Assembly: GCA_024196135.1 (NCBI GenBank) | Contig: JAMQCK010000983.1 | Span: 1-13,284 of the forward strand | Length of the DNA stretch: 13,284 nucleotides | Direction: 5' to 3' | DNA from: Pleurotus ostreatus/Saccharomyces cerevisiae fusant | Taxonomy: Eukaryota; Opisthokonta | Part shown: positions 1 through 10,116 of the stretch, in pieces | How positions within the stretch are numbered: position 1 is the stretch's first letter | How the letters are laid out: each line of letters starts with the position of its first letter | Notes under the pieces: model-generated | What the model was told of the DNA's origin: nothing | Databases searched by the model: none | The model's input: only the letters and a program-made list of their open reading frames with translations | Translations under genes and position numbers: made by a program

Positions 1-1127
1 CACGCTTTGAAGCTGCAGGCGTATCCGCGCGAGGTCGTTGTCGGCATCGTCGACGTATTGCGAGCCCAACAGAAGGCGCCTGGCGGGCATGGCGCCGCCG
101 TCTATGCGTTCCAAATTCTGTTCGCTATGTGGGTCTCTGCCGATGACGATTGTCGGTCGCTGCGATGGGCGTTGCGAGAGGGAGCTTGGCCGCTGATCCT
201 CTTTCTGGGGAAGTCGGAGAAGGAGCTAGTTACATCGGCGATCATGTTTATCACGGATCGTTTGACGCGGCTCAGCGTCATGAGGGCAATATGTCCCCGC
301 GACGGCGAATTGTGCTCTGTCGGCGAGGCCTCAGCATGTATCCGACCGGAAGGCGCACCCCTCATCGACAGATGGCTTCGAGAGCACATCTTCTTACTGC
401 ACTTTTTCTTCGGCAAGGCCTGTTCGTATGAGAAGGCGAGTACCCTTTCCTTCACTGGTGAGATTTGATCTAACATTATCCAAAACAGTGCGCCAAAAGT
501 TCATCGCAATCTCGCCTCCGTCGATGTCCTTGCCTTGCCGCATGCTACTGCTCCAAGGATTGCCAGCGAGCGGATTGGCCGAAGCACAAGGAGAGCTGTC
601 GGACTCCTGATTACCAAGTCATTGCAGGTACGCGCGGCGGACCCAATATTTGAACAGCAAGCTCATATTATTCAGGAACACTGGCGCCTCTCGATGCAAT
701 GTTCATCATGTCTTGCGCTCGCGCCTACATGCTTCGCCATGCAGAGCGCCTTCTAGCAGATCTTGCGCGGCTCGATTCAATGCCCCCACCCCCGTTCAAG
801 ACCGAGTTCTACAGGCTCGACATCGACTTCAAGGACATCATGCCTTGTCACCAGATATCCGCTCATCCGCCGGATGTGCATCAGTTCGCCGAACTATGGT
901 GTCTCGTCACGGCCACTGTACATCACGGCGCCGAGGGCTCTAAGGACTCGGTCGTCCGAGTTCTCGATATGAGTATGCAGGATTTCAAGGACTATCTGGC
1001 TGACCTGCTTCAGTCTCGGGGTGTGAGTAATGCAATTTTCGCGTCAAAGCGCACGACAGCTCAGTATGCTTTTCTTCAGGGTCTAGCAGGCTTGAGTACG
1101 TTCGGCGGTGTGTTTGGGCAGTGCTAA
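1..1127 (+). CDS. MYND-type zinc finger protein, 5' partial
   Basis: The exons are 1-435 (open at the left edge), 489-627 and 676-1127, giving 341 residues to a TAA stop. The finger spans about residues 141-182. Its likely zinc ligands are Cys141, Cys146, Cys158, Cys160, Cys166, Cys170, His178 and Cys182, and it contains the typical [15 protein letters not shown] core. About 140 residues lie before it and 155 after it; neither part is recognised. MYND fingers are protein-interaction modules, and agaricomycetes carry many such proteins of unknown role, so the partner and cell location are unknown. Intron 2 (628-675, 48 nt, GT-AG, phase 1) joins cleanly to the long last exon. Intron 1 must be GC-AG for the finger to read through. 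The true start lies outside the window. The gene is convergent with the membrane protein gene at 1460-3234. Confidence 0.85.
436..488 (+). other. Probable GC-AG intron inside the MYND gene
   Basis: The 53 nt segment starts AAG|GCGAGT, which is a perfect donor apart from C at the second base. It contains CTAAC at 470-474 as branch site and ends AAACAG. Removing it is phase 0 and joins the CSYEK end of exon 1 to the Cys-rich start of exon 2, restoring the first zinc knuckle. Nearby GT donors at 426, 440 and 458 put the downstream sequence in other frames and lose the finger. Confidence 0.75.
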
Positions 1128-1459
1128 AGGTGATCCGCTCGTGCGCAGGAGGTTGGCATACGCCAGTATTGACGCACGCTAACACCCGCCAGCGGTTTGC
1201 GCCCCGACTTTCCTGATGTTTCACTCTCCCCGCCTGTAGATTACCTCGAGGAGTAGTACACAGCCGTATAACCACACATCGCGCTATAGTGCTACAGCCT
1301 TGGGTGCGCTAGCGATTGTGCGAGGACGATTGACGGCAGCTGGGATACGAAGTCCGCTCAGATACATATTGAGCCATATACAGAAAAATCAATCTCGAGT
1401 ACGACATCCAACGCATGGTTTGTATCCAAGGACTGTGTTCATGACAACCCGCAGCGTCT
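1128..1459. other. Intergenic space between convergent genes
   Basis: About 330 bases separate the stop codons of two genes that face each other. It should hold both 3' untranslated regions and poly(A) sites. I see no convincing gene, repeat or strong hairpin in it. The open frames here have no splice or composition support. Confidence 0.6.
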
Positions 1460-3234
1460 TCAGTACGACACATCCACATCTGCATCTACCTTTATCCTTG
1501 GTATTAGTCCGCGCGAAGACGGCGCCGGCGGGAACAGCGTCCGCGGGGATGGCGGCGGCGACAAGCCTGGCTTCCTTCCCCCACGCACTGCGGGTGGCGG
1601 GCCAATCAACGGCGGCGTCAAGTCGAAGGCCTTTCCAGCCGTTTGGCTGTCTTCCGGCGTGTCGAAGTCGATGAAGCTGCTTGAAACCTATGATAGTCGT
1701 AAGCACGCAGTCACACATCTCGCTACGCAGAGCGCTCAGATGGAGTGAGGAGAGGGATGAGCACGACAAGAGAGGCCCCTCACGGATGCATATGATGAAC
1801 GGGCACTCACCTTCGACGACCTATCTCCGAACTGGCTCCTCGTCGGTGAGCGAACCTGCATCGGGATGCTCGTGGCCGCCCGCTCCGAAGAGAAGGGCCC
1901 ATGACTGGTCAACGGCTTGAAGTACTTCTCATATCCAACGTGGATGATGAGCAAGTGGGACGCGATCCCGATTACCGGAATAACCTGCGATAGTATGAGT
2001 ACCGTTACACTGTGATCCACGAGGACCATAAGCATACGATGCAGAAGAACGTATAGGACACGTTCGACTGGGCGATGAGCAGCATAAGATTGATGAATTT
2101 TGTGCCGCTGCTCAGAAGGGTCAGAAAGGGGCCAGATGCCACTGACATGGACACGTACGAGTATATCAGGGTGCTCTCGATGATGACCGTAATCACTAGG
2201 CTGATGCCGCCGACGCCGCGAGCGCTCTCGGGCTGCGCGCGGTCGCGTTTGGTGAAGCGTACGATGATGAGACCTGAAAGATGGCGACTCATCAGCAGAG
2301 CAAAAGCGGCGTCGACCAACAACAATATACCGAGTGCGACGAAGTTCGTGCTGCAACCGAGCATGAGCACGCGCTTAGGGATCAACGAGAAAGCTTACCA
2401 TAGGCCTACAATGAACGTCGCTATTAGCCAGCTATTCGCAAGTCAGCCAGAACCAAAACTGGAGCGGAGAGCACGCACTATCCGGCCGACGTCCCATATA
2501 GCATGACCTCCGATCCAGCCTCCTGCGTCACCGCGCACATCACGAAGCCACAGACTAGGATACGATGAGCGCTACATCCAAGCAGACTGAGATCAAGGAC
2601 GCACCCATCATGCCCGCTAGGGTAATCGCTGGCGCGACGCAGACCCAGATATTTCGCGCCCAGATCATGTAAAGTCGGTAGATCTGCGAGCAGTCTGACA
2701 AATGCGGCGACACATGAGGCCATACGAGCACGCACCGTCAGTGCGTCCGTCAAGATTGCAGCCACGGTAAAGCAGACGCCGGTCACAATCGCCAGTGGGT
2801 GGGAGAGATCCTCGAGGAAGGGCGGCTGCGTGCCCGGATGTTCTATGTGCTCGACATAGGCGTAACCCATACGAAGGCATTGCGCGATGAAATGCTACGA
2901 TGAGAGTTCAGATATGAGCGCGTGAAGGGGAGGGAGAAACGTACCAGAGTGCAGGTGACACACATGAGCACGGCGACGCTGACAAGGACGCGGTTGACGG
3001 GCTCGCGGCGCGCGCGATAAGAGGGTTGAAGGGGGAGGAGGAGGATGTAGAGAGCGATGCAGAACATGACGAGGTAGACGCCTGGAGGTATGGTGAGCGA
3101 AGATCGAGCGGACGCGCGGCCGGGGATACATCGCGCTCACCGACCGCGCGAAGGATCGACGAGCCGAGCTCACCATAGAGGAAGGACGAGATGACGATCC
3201 CCCACATGTACGCCACGTCAACCGAGAGCGCCAT
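1460..3234 (-). CDS. Predicted seven-transmembrane fungal protein, 11 exons
   Basis: The exons, in coding order, are 3234-3174, 3081-2945, 2894-2736, 2683-2605, 2554-2479, 2431-2399, 2350-2331, 2273-2159, 2107-2038, 1984-1811 and 1687-1460 (383 aa). The introns are 47-57 nt except the first (92) and last (123), and all phases agree. The product follows a widespread uncharacterised basidiomycete membrane family: a short N-terminus entering TM1 (about 8-33), basic loop and VNR before TM2 (50-72), TM3 ending TDALTIYRLYMIW (98-125), TM4 (131-153), TM5 with LCTNFVALG (171-196), TM6 with IIESTLIYS (about 205-232) and TM7 with IPVIGI (236-262). A Ser/Pro-rich tail of about 120 residues follows and is presumably cytosolic. 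The start ATG at 3234 fits the family and follows a likely leader intron. The last intron and tail are the least certain parts. Function is unknown; receptor-like roles are only speculation. Confidence 0.75.
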
Positions 3235-3236
3235 TC

Positions 3237-3290
3237 CTGCGCGACGCGTCACTGTCAGCGCGAGATTGCACAAGAGCCAAGCATACGCAC
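3237..3290 (-). other. Probable 5' leader intron of the 7-TM gene
   Basis: On the minus strand this 54 nt segment begins GTGCGT, contains GCTGAC and ends CGCGCAG, three bases before the chosen ATG. It is most simply a 5' UTR intron. Its length is a multiple of three and the frame upstream stays open to about 3510, but that frame has no ATG start, so an N-terminal extension is unlikely. Confidence 0.55.
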
Positions 3291-3566
3291 CTGTCCGTGT
3301 AGCCCCCGAAGTGCGGACAGAGGAAGTTAACGATCGTGGACCGGTCGCGCGAGCTGCAAGTCGATGAAGGGAAGGAGGAAGAACGGCGGGGCCGACCTCG
3401 ATCACGACCTCCGGATAACCATTGAGGCTAGTCTGGGGCGGTTTCGGCGCCAACGCGTTCCATCTCGAAGAGCGCTGCGGGTCATTGGACGGCGTGGGCA
3501 GCGGAACCAACGACGGACAGGCTGCTCGGTAATGAAATATCTTTCTGCTTCGGTAATTAAAGTGCC

Positions 3567-4080
3567 TTACCGGCCCGGCGCCTTCCTCGTCCTCTCATTG
3601 GGCAGGGGAACCGTATTTCGCGTGAGCGCTTGAGTTGCCGACGACCTTGGACAGGATAAGCATCGCCGGTCGAAGATCGGGCGCCAGAAGAACTCACCTT
3701 TGATCGTGTTGGGCATGTTGATGCAGCGGGCTCGAGGATGAGGGAGACTGCTCAATTGCCCTCAGAAAGCTCCGTCTGCGGTCATTTGCGTTCAGTATCT
3801 GACCAACTGACCTGGAGGGGTCAGCCCAGTCAGTCTAATGCAAAGGATGTGGTGTGGTCGAGGAAAGCGCAATACTGCAGTCTAGTGATGACCGGGGATG
3901 CGGGAGCAAATGACGCCAGGCCATCTCAGACAAGGACTTGGCGAGCCTGACCGTAAGTATGCCGCTACGGGGCACGCGTAGACCCTCCAACGAGGCCGTA
4001 CGCGCAGCAGCTAGCAACACGAGCATGCCAACGAGCACGTCGTTGCTGACCAGCTGCAATCGCGACGCGAGTTGGCCAAC
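3567..4080 (-). CDS. Tentative 3' exons of an unidentified, possibly membrane, protein
   Basis: Two exons fit well: 3811-3698 and 3645-3567 (TAA stop). They are joined by a 52 nt intron (AAAG|GTGAGT donor, 3697-3646), and the first is preceded by a strong acceptor with branch (GGCTGACCCCTCCAG). They encode about 63 residues: a stretch reading ILNANDRRRSFLR, then a polar Ser/Gln-rich tail. Upstream, about 4080-3952 encodes a hydrophobic segment, LVSNDVLVGMLVLLAAARTA. This pairing of a hydrophobic DVLV helix with a basic LNAR-like end recalls DUF6534-type fungal multi-pass proteins. The stretch between them is too short for that family and I could not connect the frames. It may be a decayed or internally deleted gene. 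No N-terminus was found. Confidence 0.3.
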
Positions 4081-5608
4081 GGTGTTGGGGATGCTTCGGA
4101 GGTGGGGAGTGATAGGGAGATGAGAGCAACGTTCCTCTCCACGCCTGTGCAATCGGCGTGGCCTTGTACTGACTGGCTGCGAGGTCTTCGGCGAACCGGC
4201 ATGCGTACGCGCACGATCGCGGCAGTTTCTTGGGGATTGAAGGTACATCTGCTTGGCGTACGGCAGACCTTGCTGGGGGGAAAGACAAGTTGAACGACTA
4301 TTTACGGCAAGGAGAAGTAGACCACACACCTATAGAATTCGAATTACAGCTTCCGTCATCCCATCGCGCAGGTGAGCGGCCGGTTTTCAGAATGCGAAGA
4401 AAGCGAACGAATCCTTGGTGGAAATTCGGCGGCTCCCAGGCAGAGGCATCCTGCGTGATGACCGTTATAGCCTAGAGAGCGCGATGGCGGGCGTGCTGAG
4501 CAGCGGATGGAACGAGGGAGTCGCAGAGATGATGGTCGGAAGCAAGCCTGATCGTGATGGCGTCCCGCCCGAGACCCGCACTTGCTTCCTACCTTCATCG
4601 TCGTCAACTTGACGCGGGACCACCTGGGCCTTCTCTGAGAGCTGGAACGAAGAGACAGAGGATCTACACTCCCTCTTATAGACGATGTGCGTGCGCCGGC
4701 TTTGCATCATGAACTACACTGACAAACTCACGCCAGATGGAGCAGGACTCAGCGCGTGAATACGGTACACATAGCTGCGAGCGTCGTTATTCAAACCGTT
4801 GTAGTGTATCTACCACGACAATATCATCTCATTTCTGCCGGAAACGATCGTACTCCAGTATCTGGCCTTCGACAGGGCATGCAGCCCAAGCTGCGACGGT
4901 ACACTCCCCGCCAACTCCCCGCATACCTTCTACCCTCTCATATCGGCGTGTAGTCCACCTAAGGCCAACTGGTGCACAATAACCACGAACATACGGCGTC
5001 ATCCGCACTCGCTTGCCTCAGCGGCGTCCTCACCACTCCCCCTGTACCCGTCATCAAAGCTCTCAGCTTTCTTTCCTTCTCCCATGTCCAAACCTCGTAC
5101 GGCTTCCAGGCGCAGACGACTGATTCGCAGTCACAGTTGTGTACGATTGTCTCCACCGCGGCTACCGCGAAAGCGCGATTGTGCCTACTGCGACCGTCAG
5201 GCTTCCTTAATCGACGCCACCTTCAGCAAGTATGTGCCAAAGATCTCTTTTTCGACGCTCCCAGGGCATATACAAGGTCAGTCTCGGTCCTCACCCGCCG
5301 CCGCCTACTCCCAACGCTCACCCAGTACAGACATGACCTAGTCGTTCATACGCTTGCGCGTATTGCCCGGTCTTCCTCTCGATCTGACTCCTGCTGCACG
5401 CTCGACATTCAGTGCATAGCATACCACGTACGTGAGGCTGAGTGTCACCGTAATAAGCATCCTCAGATCTCATCCTGAACGAAGATTTGCACAGTAGGCT
5501 GTCAGACGCACACTTCTGCAGGGATACAGTTGCCGGTGAGCTTCATACTCGGTCGAATCAGACACCCCAGTCTCATCCACGTCCCACAAGAAGATCCCTG
5601 CAGGCTCA
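4081..5608. other. 1.5 kb with no supported gene
   Basis: Reading frames here are short, overlap on both strands and show no family motif. The longest is a plus-strand frame at 4972-5478. Around 4990-5083 there is a pyrimidine-rich stretch before an ATG at 5084, which opens an 85-codon basic frame to 5341, but nothing in that frame is recognisable. The segment may include the upstream exons or promoter of the tentative gene at 3567-4080 and the 3' UTR of the F-box copy ending at 5609. Confidence 0.5.
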
Positions 5609-7246
5609 TCAATCCTGCAACTCGCTCTCCACCATACGCCATAGCTTCCCCCTTTTCCGCCTCTCCCTCTCGCTCGTCCGTGAGCCTTCCTTCTCCAGAT
5701 ACCGCACCTCGACCAGTTGAGGGAAAATTGTAGCAAGAAATTCTGCAACTAGCGAGGCGTCAGCGATACGCCCACCGAAGACGCCCAGCCACGAAAGGAC
5801 AGAATCCTTCGACTTTCCAGCAACATCGCACGCCTCGTCATACGGGGGCACGTCGAGCGCATTCAGCCTGAGCGACAGCTGTTGTAATTTGGGGCAGTAG
5901 ATGGCGAAGGGGATAAGCCCGCGTAGCGTGCATGAAGCGCCATTGTAGTTTGGAATATACAGGTCCTCTATTTCCGGCCACCACTGCGCGATCTCGTGCC
6001 AGCCCGCGTCGTCGATGTTGGCTGTCCCGTCGCTAGCCCCAAGGTGCAGCATCTTCAGGCGGCGATGGTCAGAAAGTGGTCGGAGGTGGTCGAGGGCGAT
6101 CGGTACGGCGAATTCTGATATGACTTGCAGGTCCGCAAGCGTCTCTGAAGAGCATTGGGCAGCGATGATCCCCATCAGCGTTTGCAAGGTCGCCGGATTC
6201 GGGAAGCTCTTGACCTGCACCACCAGCTCCTCGATAGGCCGCGATCGCTCCCAGACCTGCAAGAGCGCGCCCACGAGGGCAATCGGCTGAGGCTTGGTGA
6301 ACCGCATCGAGCGCAGGTTCTGGAATGCCGGTTCCGTAAATGACGTCCGCCTCCCCTTCGACCACTCGTCCCGGCTGACGTCCAGCCTCAGATGCGTAAG
6401 CGCGCGGCACTGTCCAAGCCGGGTCACCAACGTGCCCTCCTCATCGAGGCCAGTTCGCAGTGTGATGCGCGTCAGATGCGGCATACGGGACAGCGCCAGG
6501 CCGAGCGATGCAGCGATCTTCAGCTCGAATCCGTGGATGTACGGATAGAAGAACGTGACTTCCTCGAGCTCGGGACAGCGGGTCGCCACCGCCTCCAAGT
6601 TCGGCATAGTCTTGCCCTCGACCCACAGATGGATAGCGCTGGTCGTTGGCGGAATGATGACTCGCATGAAGTTGTCCATCGCCCGACTTTTTCTCTCGAT
6701 ATACACAACCTTCACAAAGTTGGGTAGAAGGACAAAGCGAGGAGGCGATGTCGCCAGACCGCTGAGGGCAGACGAGGCGCAGAAGTCGCCATCGCAGCGG
6801 ATGGCTCTGACGTGACAAGCACGCTGCGCGACGGCGCTCCAGTCCTCGTTAGTCACGTCTCGCTTCAAGGTCCGAAGCTCAGTGTTAGAATGAAGCTCTC
6901 AGGAAAGCTGTTTTGTACGCACGAATAGCTGGTTTCGTTAAAACCTAAAGTACGCATCGGGCCCAGCGGGATCGGTGAGGCAGAAACTGGACTCCTCATA
7001 AATGTGCCAGCAATCGCTCGGCAAGAGCTTCAGTAGTGGTGTTTGGTGCGGTAGTATTTCCCAGAGCAGGGGCGTGGCAACCGCATTCCACGCACGAGAC
7101 ACGCAAGCGAAGTTAGCAAGCTCCCGAGTTCAAAGCGACAGATCTTTGAGGGCTTCAATGTATCTGAAGGCGCAGTCTGGGCGCTTAGCTATCGAGTCGA
7201 CAACGAGATGTAGGATTTCGGGGATATCGATAACGCAAGCAGCCAT
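5609..7246 (-). pseudogene. F-box/leucine-rich-repeat-like paralogue with two in-frame stops
   Basis: Exon 1 is 7246-6923 (108 codons), the intron 6922-6878 (45 nt, GTGCGT donor, CTAAC branch, phase 0) and exon 2 6877-5609 (422 aa and TGA). Exon 1 encodes an F-box-like segment (IDIPEIL, then FACVSRAWNAVATPLLWE) matching the copies at 7570-9287 and 11513-13239, so its frame is secure. It carries TGA at codon 39 (7132-7130) and TAA at codon 103 (6940-6938). Exon 2 is fully open and keeps the conserved core IAQWWPEIEDLYIPN and leucine-rich strands. An intact copy would presumably be a substrate adaptor for an SCF ubiquitin ligase. Because exon 2 is undamaged, the loss looks recent. Sequencing error, or a shorter product started within exon 2, remain possible. 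Confidence 0.75.
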
Positions 7247-7569
7247 TTGCGTCGGCGGCAGGTGGCTAGACGAGAAGGGGTCCGCGTGAGCATACGAAGA
7301 GGGTGCTGCTTGAATGAGCGATGCTCACAATATAGTAAAGAAAGAGATACGAGCTAAGCCTGAAAAACGAGGTGCTGCAAGAAGGGGTAAGGGAAGAAAG
7401 AAAAGCGCCACGCGCTTTTTCATGTGTATCTCGGCTCGCTGCTTGCCGATACGCCCGACACTTCGAATCAGTACCTTCGGTCGGCATGGTGCACCAAACC
7501 AGGACCCATGGCAATGCTCGTCGAAACGTCTACACGCTAATACAAGTCCTCGTCGCTACCCTACTGCGA
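7247..7569. other. Intergenic spacer between F-box copies
   Basis: About 320 bases lie between the stop of the copy at 7570-9287 and the start of the copy at 5609-7246. It must serve as 3' UTR of the first and promoter and leader of the second. No other gene is apparent. The open frames crossing it are shadows. Confidence 0.6.
7329..7334 (-). promoter_or_regulatory. Possible TATA element upstream of the F-box pseudogene
   Basis: The minus strand reads TATATT in a CT-rich context about 85 bases before the ATG at 7246. Position and composition suit a fungal core promoter. There is no further support. Confidence 0.25.
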
Positions 7570-9287
7570 TTAGTTGTCAAATTTGGACCAGAACACGTTC
7601 TTGTATGTGCAGTGCAGTGTCCTGGACACACGACGCCAGGCGCCTTCTCGTGCCATCGCCAACTCTCGAGCATCAAAGTTCCACTCATAGTTGACCTGGT
7701 ATTCCACCTCTCTAAGGCCAGGGAACAGCGCGCTCAGAATCTCCACCATCATATCTTCTGCTACCTCGACCGATCCGCCGTTGATTTCCAGACGCTGGAG
7801 GACGCAAGGCTCACGCGTCGCTTCCGCAATTTCGCTGTATGGCAGGCATGGGCTCCGCGCATCCAGCTGTAGGCTGAGCGACTCGAGCCGCTTGCAGTGC
7901 TTGGCGAAGGCGAGAAGCGTCCGCGACGTGCAAGATATTCCCTTCGTATTCGGTATACGGAGGTGCACGAGGTCAGGCCACCACTGCGCGAGCTCGCTGT
8001 AGTCGTCGTCGCTCAGGTAGACAGCGCCCAAGTACTCGCCGAGGAAGACGTGTTCCAGCCTCCGGTGACGCGCGAGAGGGCGGAAGAAGTCAATCGGTAC
8101 AAGGAGCGGGTCGAGGGGATGATTGAAATTGATGGCGGGCGATTTACCAGCCATGATGTTGAGGTAGACCAGCGCCGTCGGGGAGCAGTGTCGCGCCACC
8201 GCTTCAACGAGCTCCCTCATCTCGTCGCGGGTGCGTAACTGCGTGATAGGCATATGCAGGTGCTCGATATCACGCGGCGCGCTTCCCCAGGAGCGCAAGA
8301 GTGCCAGCGCGAATGCGGGGCACACAGAGGTAAGGCGCAGAGAGCGCAGGCTTCGGAAGATGGCTGAGCGCCACGCTCGCAGTGTCAACGCGCTCTCCGG
8401 CTTGGTGAGCACATACGCCGGATCCCCAAGCTGTAGATGCGTCAGGGAACGGCAGTGGCCCAGCAAAACTACGAGCGTTCCCGCGGCGTCGTGTTTTACA
8501 TTGATATCCAAGTGGGTGACGGAGGTGGCAGATGATATGGCTATCCCAAGATCCCGAAGACCCGCGCGATCTTGAAGGAAGTCATAGGAAGGAATACCGA
8601 TGCGGAGATGGGTAATCCGAGGGCATTGGCGTAATACGTCGCCCAGCTTTGAAGGGGTGCCGAATAAGCCTGTGACTTGTAGATCCCAGATCTCTGGGGA
8701 GAAAAGAAGCGGAAGGAATTCAAGGTCGTGTCGACCATACGTGGTGGCATAAAGTTGTTCGAGGTTGGGCAGAAGGAGAGAACTGCGAGCGAGAGCAGTA
8801 GATATTGTGATGATAGAAGATGGAGTCCAAGCGCCACCATCGAGGCGCACAGCCTTGACATGACGTGCTAGCCGCCGAAGGACAACCCAGTCATCCGCTA
8901 TCAGCTCCCTCTTGATATCCTGACAGTCAGTCAGCGCCAACCATCCCGCCAGAAATTGACTAGTCCACGCACAAACATCTGATTCGACGCAAACTCCGCT
9001 CCATGTTCGGCAAGGGTCCAGCGAGTTTCTCTATCGATCATTGACCATGCGTCCGGGGGAAGGAGCTTGAACAAAGGGAGCTGGTCCGGAAGCATCTCCC
9101 AGAGAGCGGGCGTGGCGCATTCATTCCAGAGTCGGGACACGAGTGCGTATCTGCCGAGCAGTCGAGCGTATGCAAGGATCTCCTTCCTTTTCGGCATGCG
9201 ATGCGCACCGGGCTCGGGTCGAGGGGCGGCAGCATCAAGGATAGCGTAGAGTACTTCTGGGATGTCGATGGGTCGAATCGAGGACAT
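7570..9287 (-). CDS. F-box/leucine-rich-repeat-like protein, intact copy
   Basis: Exon 1 is 9287-8973 (105 codons) and exon 2 8919-7570 (449 aa and stop), about 554 aa in all. The 53 nt intron (8972-8920) has donor GTGCGT, branch CTGAC and acceptor CAG, phase 0. Residues 7-20 (IDIPEVLYAILDAA) and 46-64 (RYALVSRLWNECATPALWE) form the F-box-like region, followed by LLPPDAW, shared with the paralogues. Exon 2 carries irregular leucine-rich repeats (LTHLRIG, LTHLDIN, LTHLQLG and similar), with a core ELAQWWPDLVHLRIPN near residue 415. F-box/LRR proteins usually bind Skp1 and present substrates to cullin-RING ligases; the target is unknown. The frame is open upstream to 9440, but similarity to the copy at 11513-13239 begins at this Met. 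A TATAAA lies about 210 bases upstream. Confidence 0.82.
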
Positions 9288-9495
9288 GACGAGGGTGAGG
9301 ATGAGGAATGTATGTGTATGCGATAGAGACGTCGAGGTCTTTGTAAGAAGTAAAAGCACAGATGAGGAGACGACGGGCAAGCTGCCGCCTTTGTGACGGT
9401 GAGATGCAAGTGAGCTGACGGCACGCGACACCAGCGGCATGTCCCGATTCCACGTGACCTGCTTTGAAGTCGAACCTCGACCGTCGATTTACGAG

Positions 9496-9501
9496 TTTAT
9501 A
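9496..9501 (-). promoter_or_regulatory. Possible TATA box of the intact F-box gene
   Basis: The minus strand reads TATAAA in AGGTATAAACTCG. It lies about 210 bases before the ATG at 9287, which would imply a leader of roughly 180 bases. The leader is pyrimidine-rich just before the start codon, as is common in fungal genes. Confidence 0.35.
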
Positions 9502-10116
9502 CCTAGAGCAGCCACCAAAATTGATCGATTGATAATGCAAGCAGTCGAACGAGCCTCGTCTTTACATATGGTGTCAGCTTGTCTTCATGGACGAGGAGTC
9601 CAATATTGAGCAAGTGCCAAGTTGGGACGCTCACAACTTGAAACAGTCACTAAGCGTCTTAATTGTCCCCTTCGTATCGCATAACGATCTACAAGGCGAA
9701 TTCCGATTGAGAGATCTTGATAGAAGTACACAAGCAGACGCCGTACAAAGGCAGGCCTTTGATATCTGACGAGAAGTCTCACGTCGCTGGCCCTTCACCG
9801 AGTCAGCCCTCATGCTTGAGAAAGCATCGCGCACAGAGCTACATGGTTGGTCAGTAAACGAGTATGCGACATGCATTCCGAACCTATCCATCAGGGAAGA
9901 ACACTCACTAACTTGGGTCAGGGGCGTACAGAGCGTGACTGGCCTACACGACCCGACGCCAGATCCAGCCGAGATACGCGCGGAGGATTCGCAGGGAATT
10001 AGACGGGCGACCTCCTTTGACAGCCGCAGGGACCCGCGGCAGATGCAAGCGGCGTCGAGCTTCACGCCTCGGAATTCAGGTCCAAGGTACGCGCGGACGT
10101 CTATGCAAAAGTAGCT
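9502..10116. other. Unresolved segment upstream of the F-box gene
   Basis: There are open frames on both strands: plus 9587-9769 and 9812-10114, and minus 9631-10065. None has a recognised motif. A plus-strand acceptor-like sequence (CTAACTTGGGTCAG, ending at 9920) sits in the second plus frame, but no good donor partner was found. The first part is probably promoter for the gene at 7570-9287. Confidence 0.4.

Noticed and set aside
1300..1674. Plus-strand frame of 124 codons
   Set aside because: It is antisense to the last exon of the 7-TM gene and has no features of its own.
2908..3510. Minus-strand frame of 200 codons covering the start of the 7-TM gene
   Set aside because: It runs through the leader, intron 3290-3237, exon 1 and the 92 nt first intron. 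Only the short part from 3234 to 3174 is coding in that frame.
5084..5341. Small basic protein frame after a CT-rich leader
   Set aside because: The start context is attractive, but 85 residues rich in Arg and Ser with no family resemblance are not enough to call a gene.
4972..5478. Plus-strand frame of 168 codons
   Set aside because: It has no recognisable motif and an odd composition, and the overlapping frame at 5084-5341 is equally good. An in-frame 54 nt intron can be drawn at about 5276-5329, but its GTCAGT donor is weak.
9812..10114. Plus-strand frame of 100 codons ending three bases from the minus-strand stop at 10117
   Set aside because: There is no donor matching its acceptor-like signal and no motif. 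It competes with a better-spliced minus-strand model nearby.
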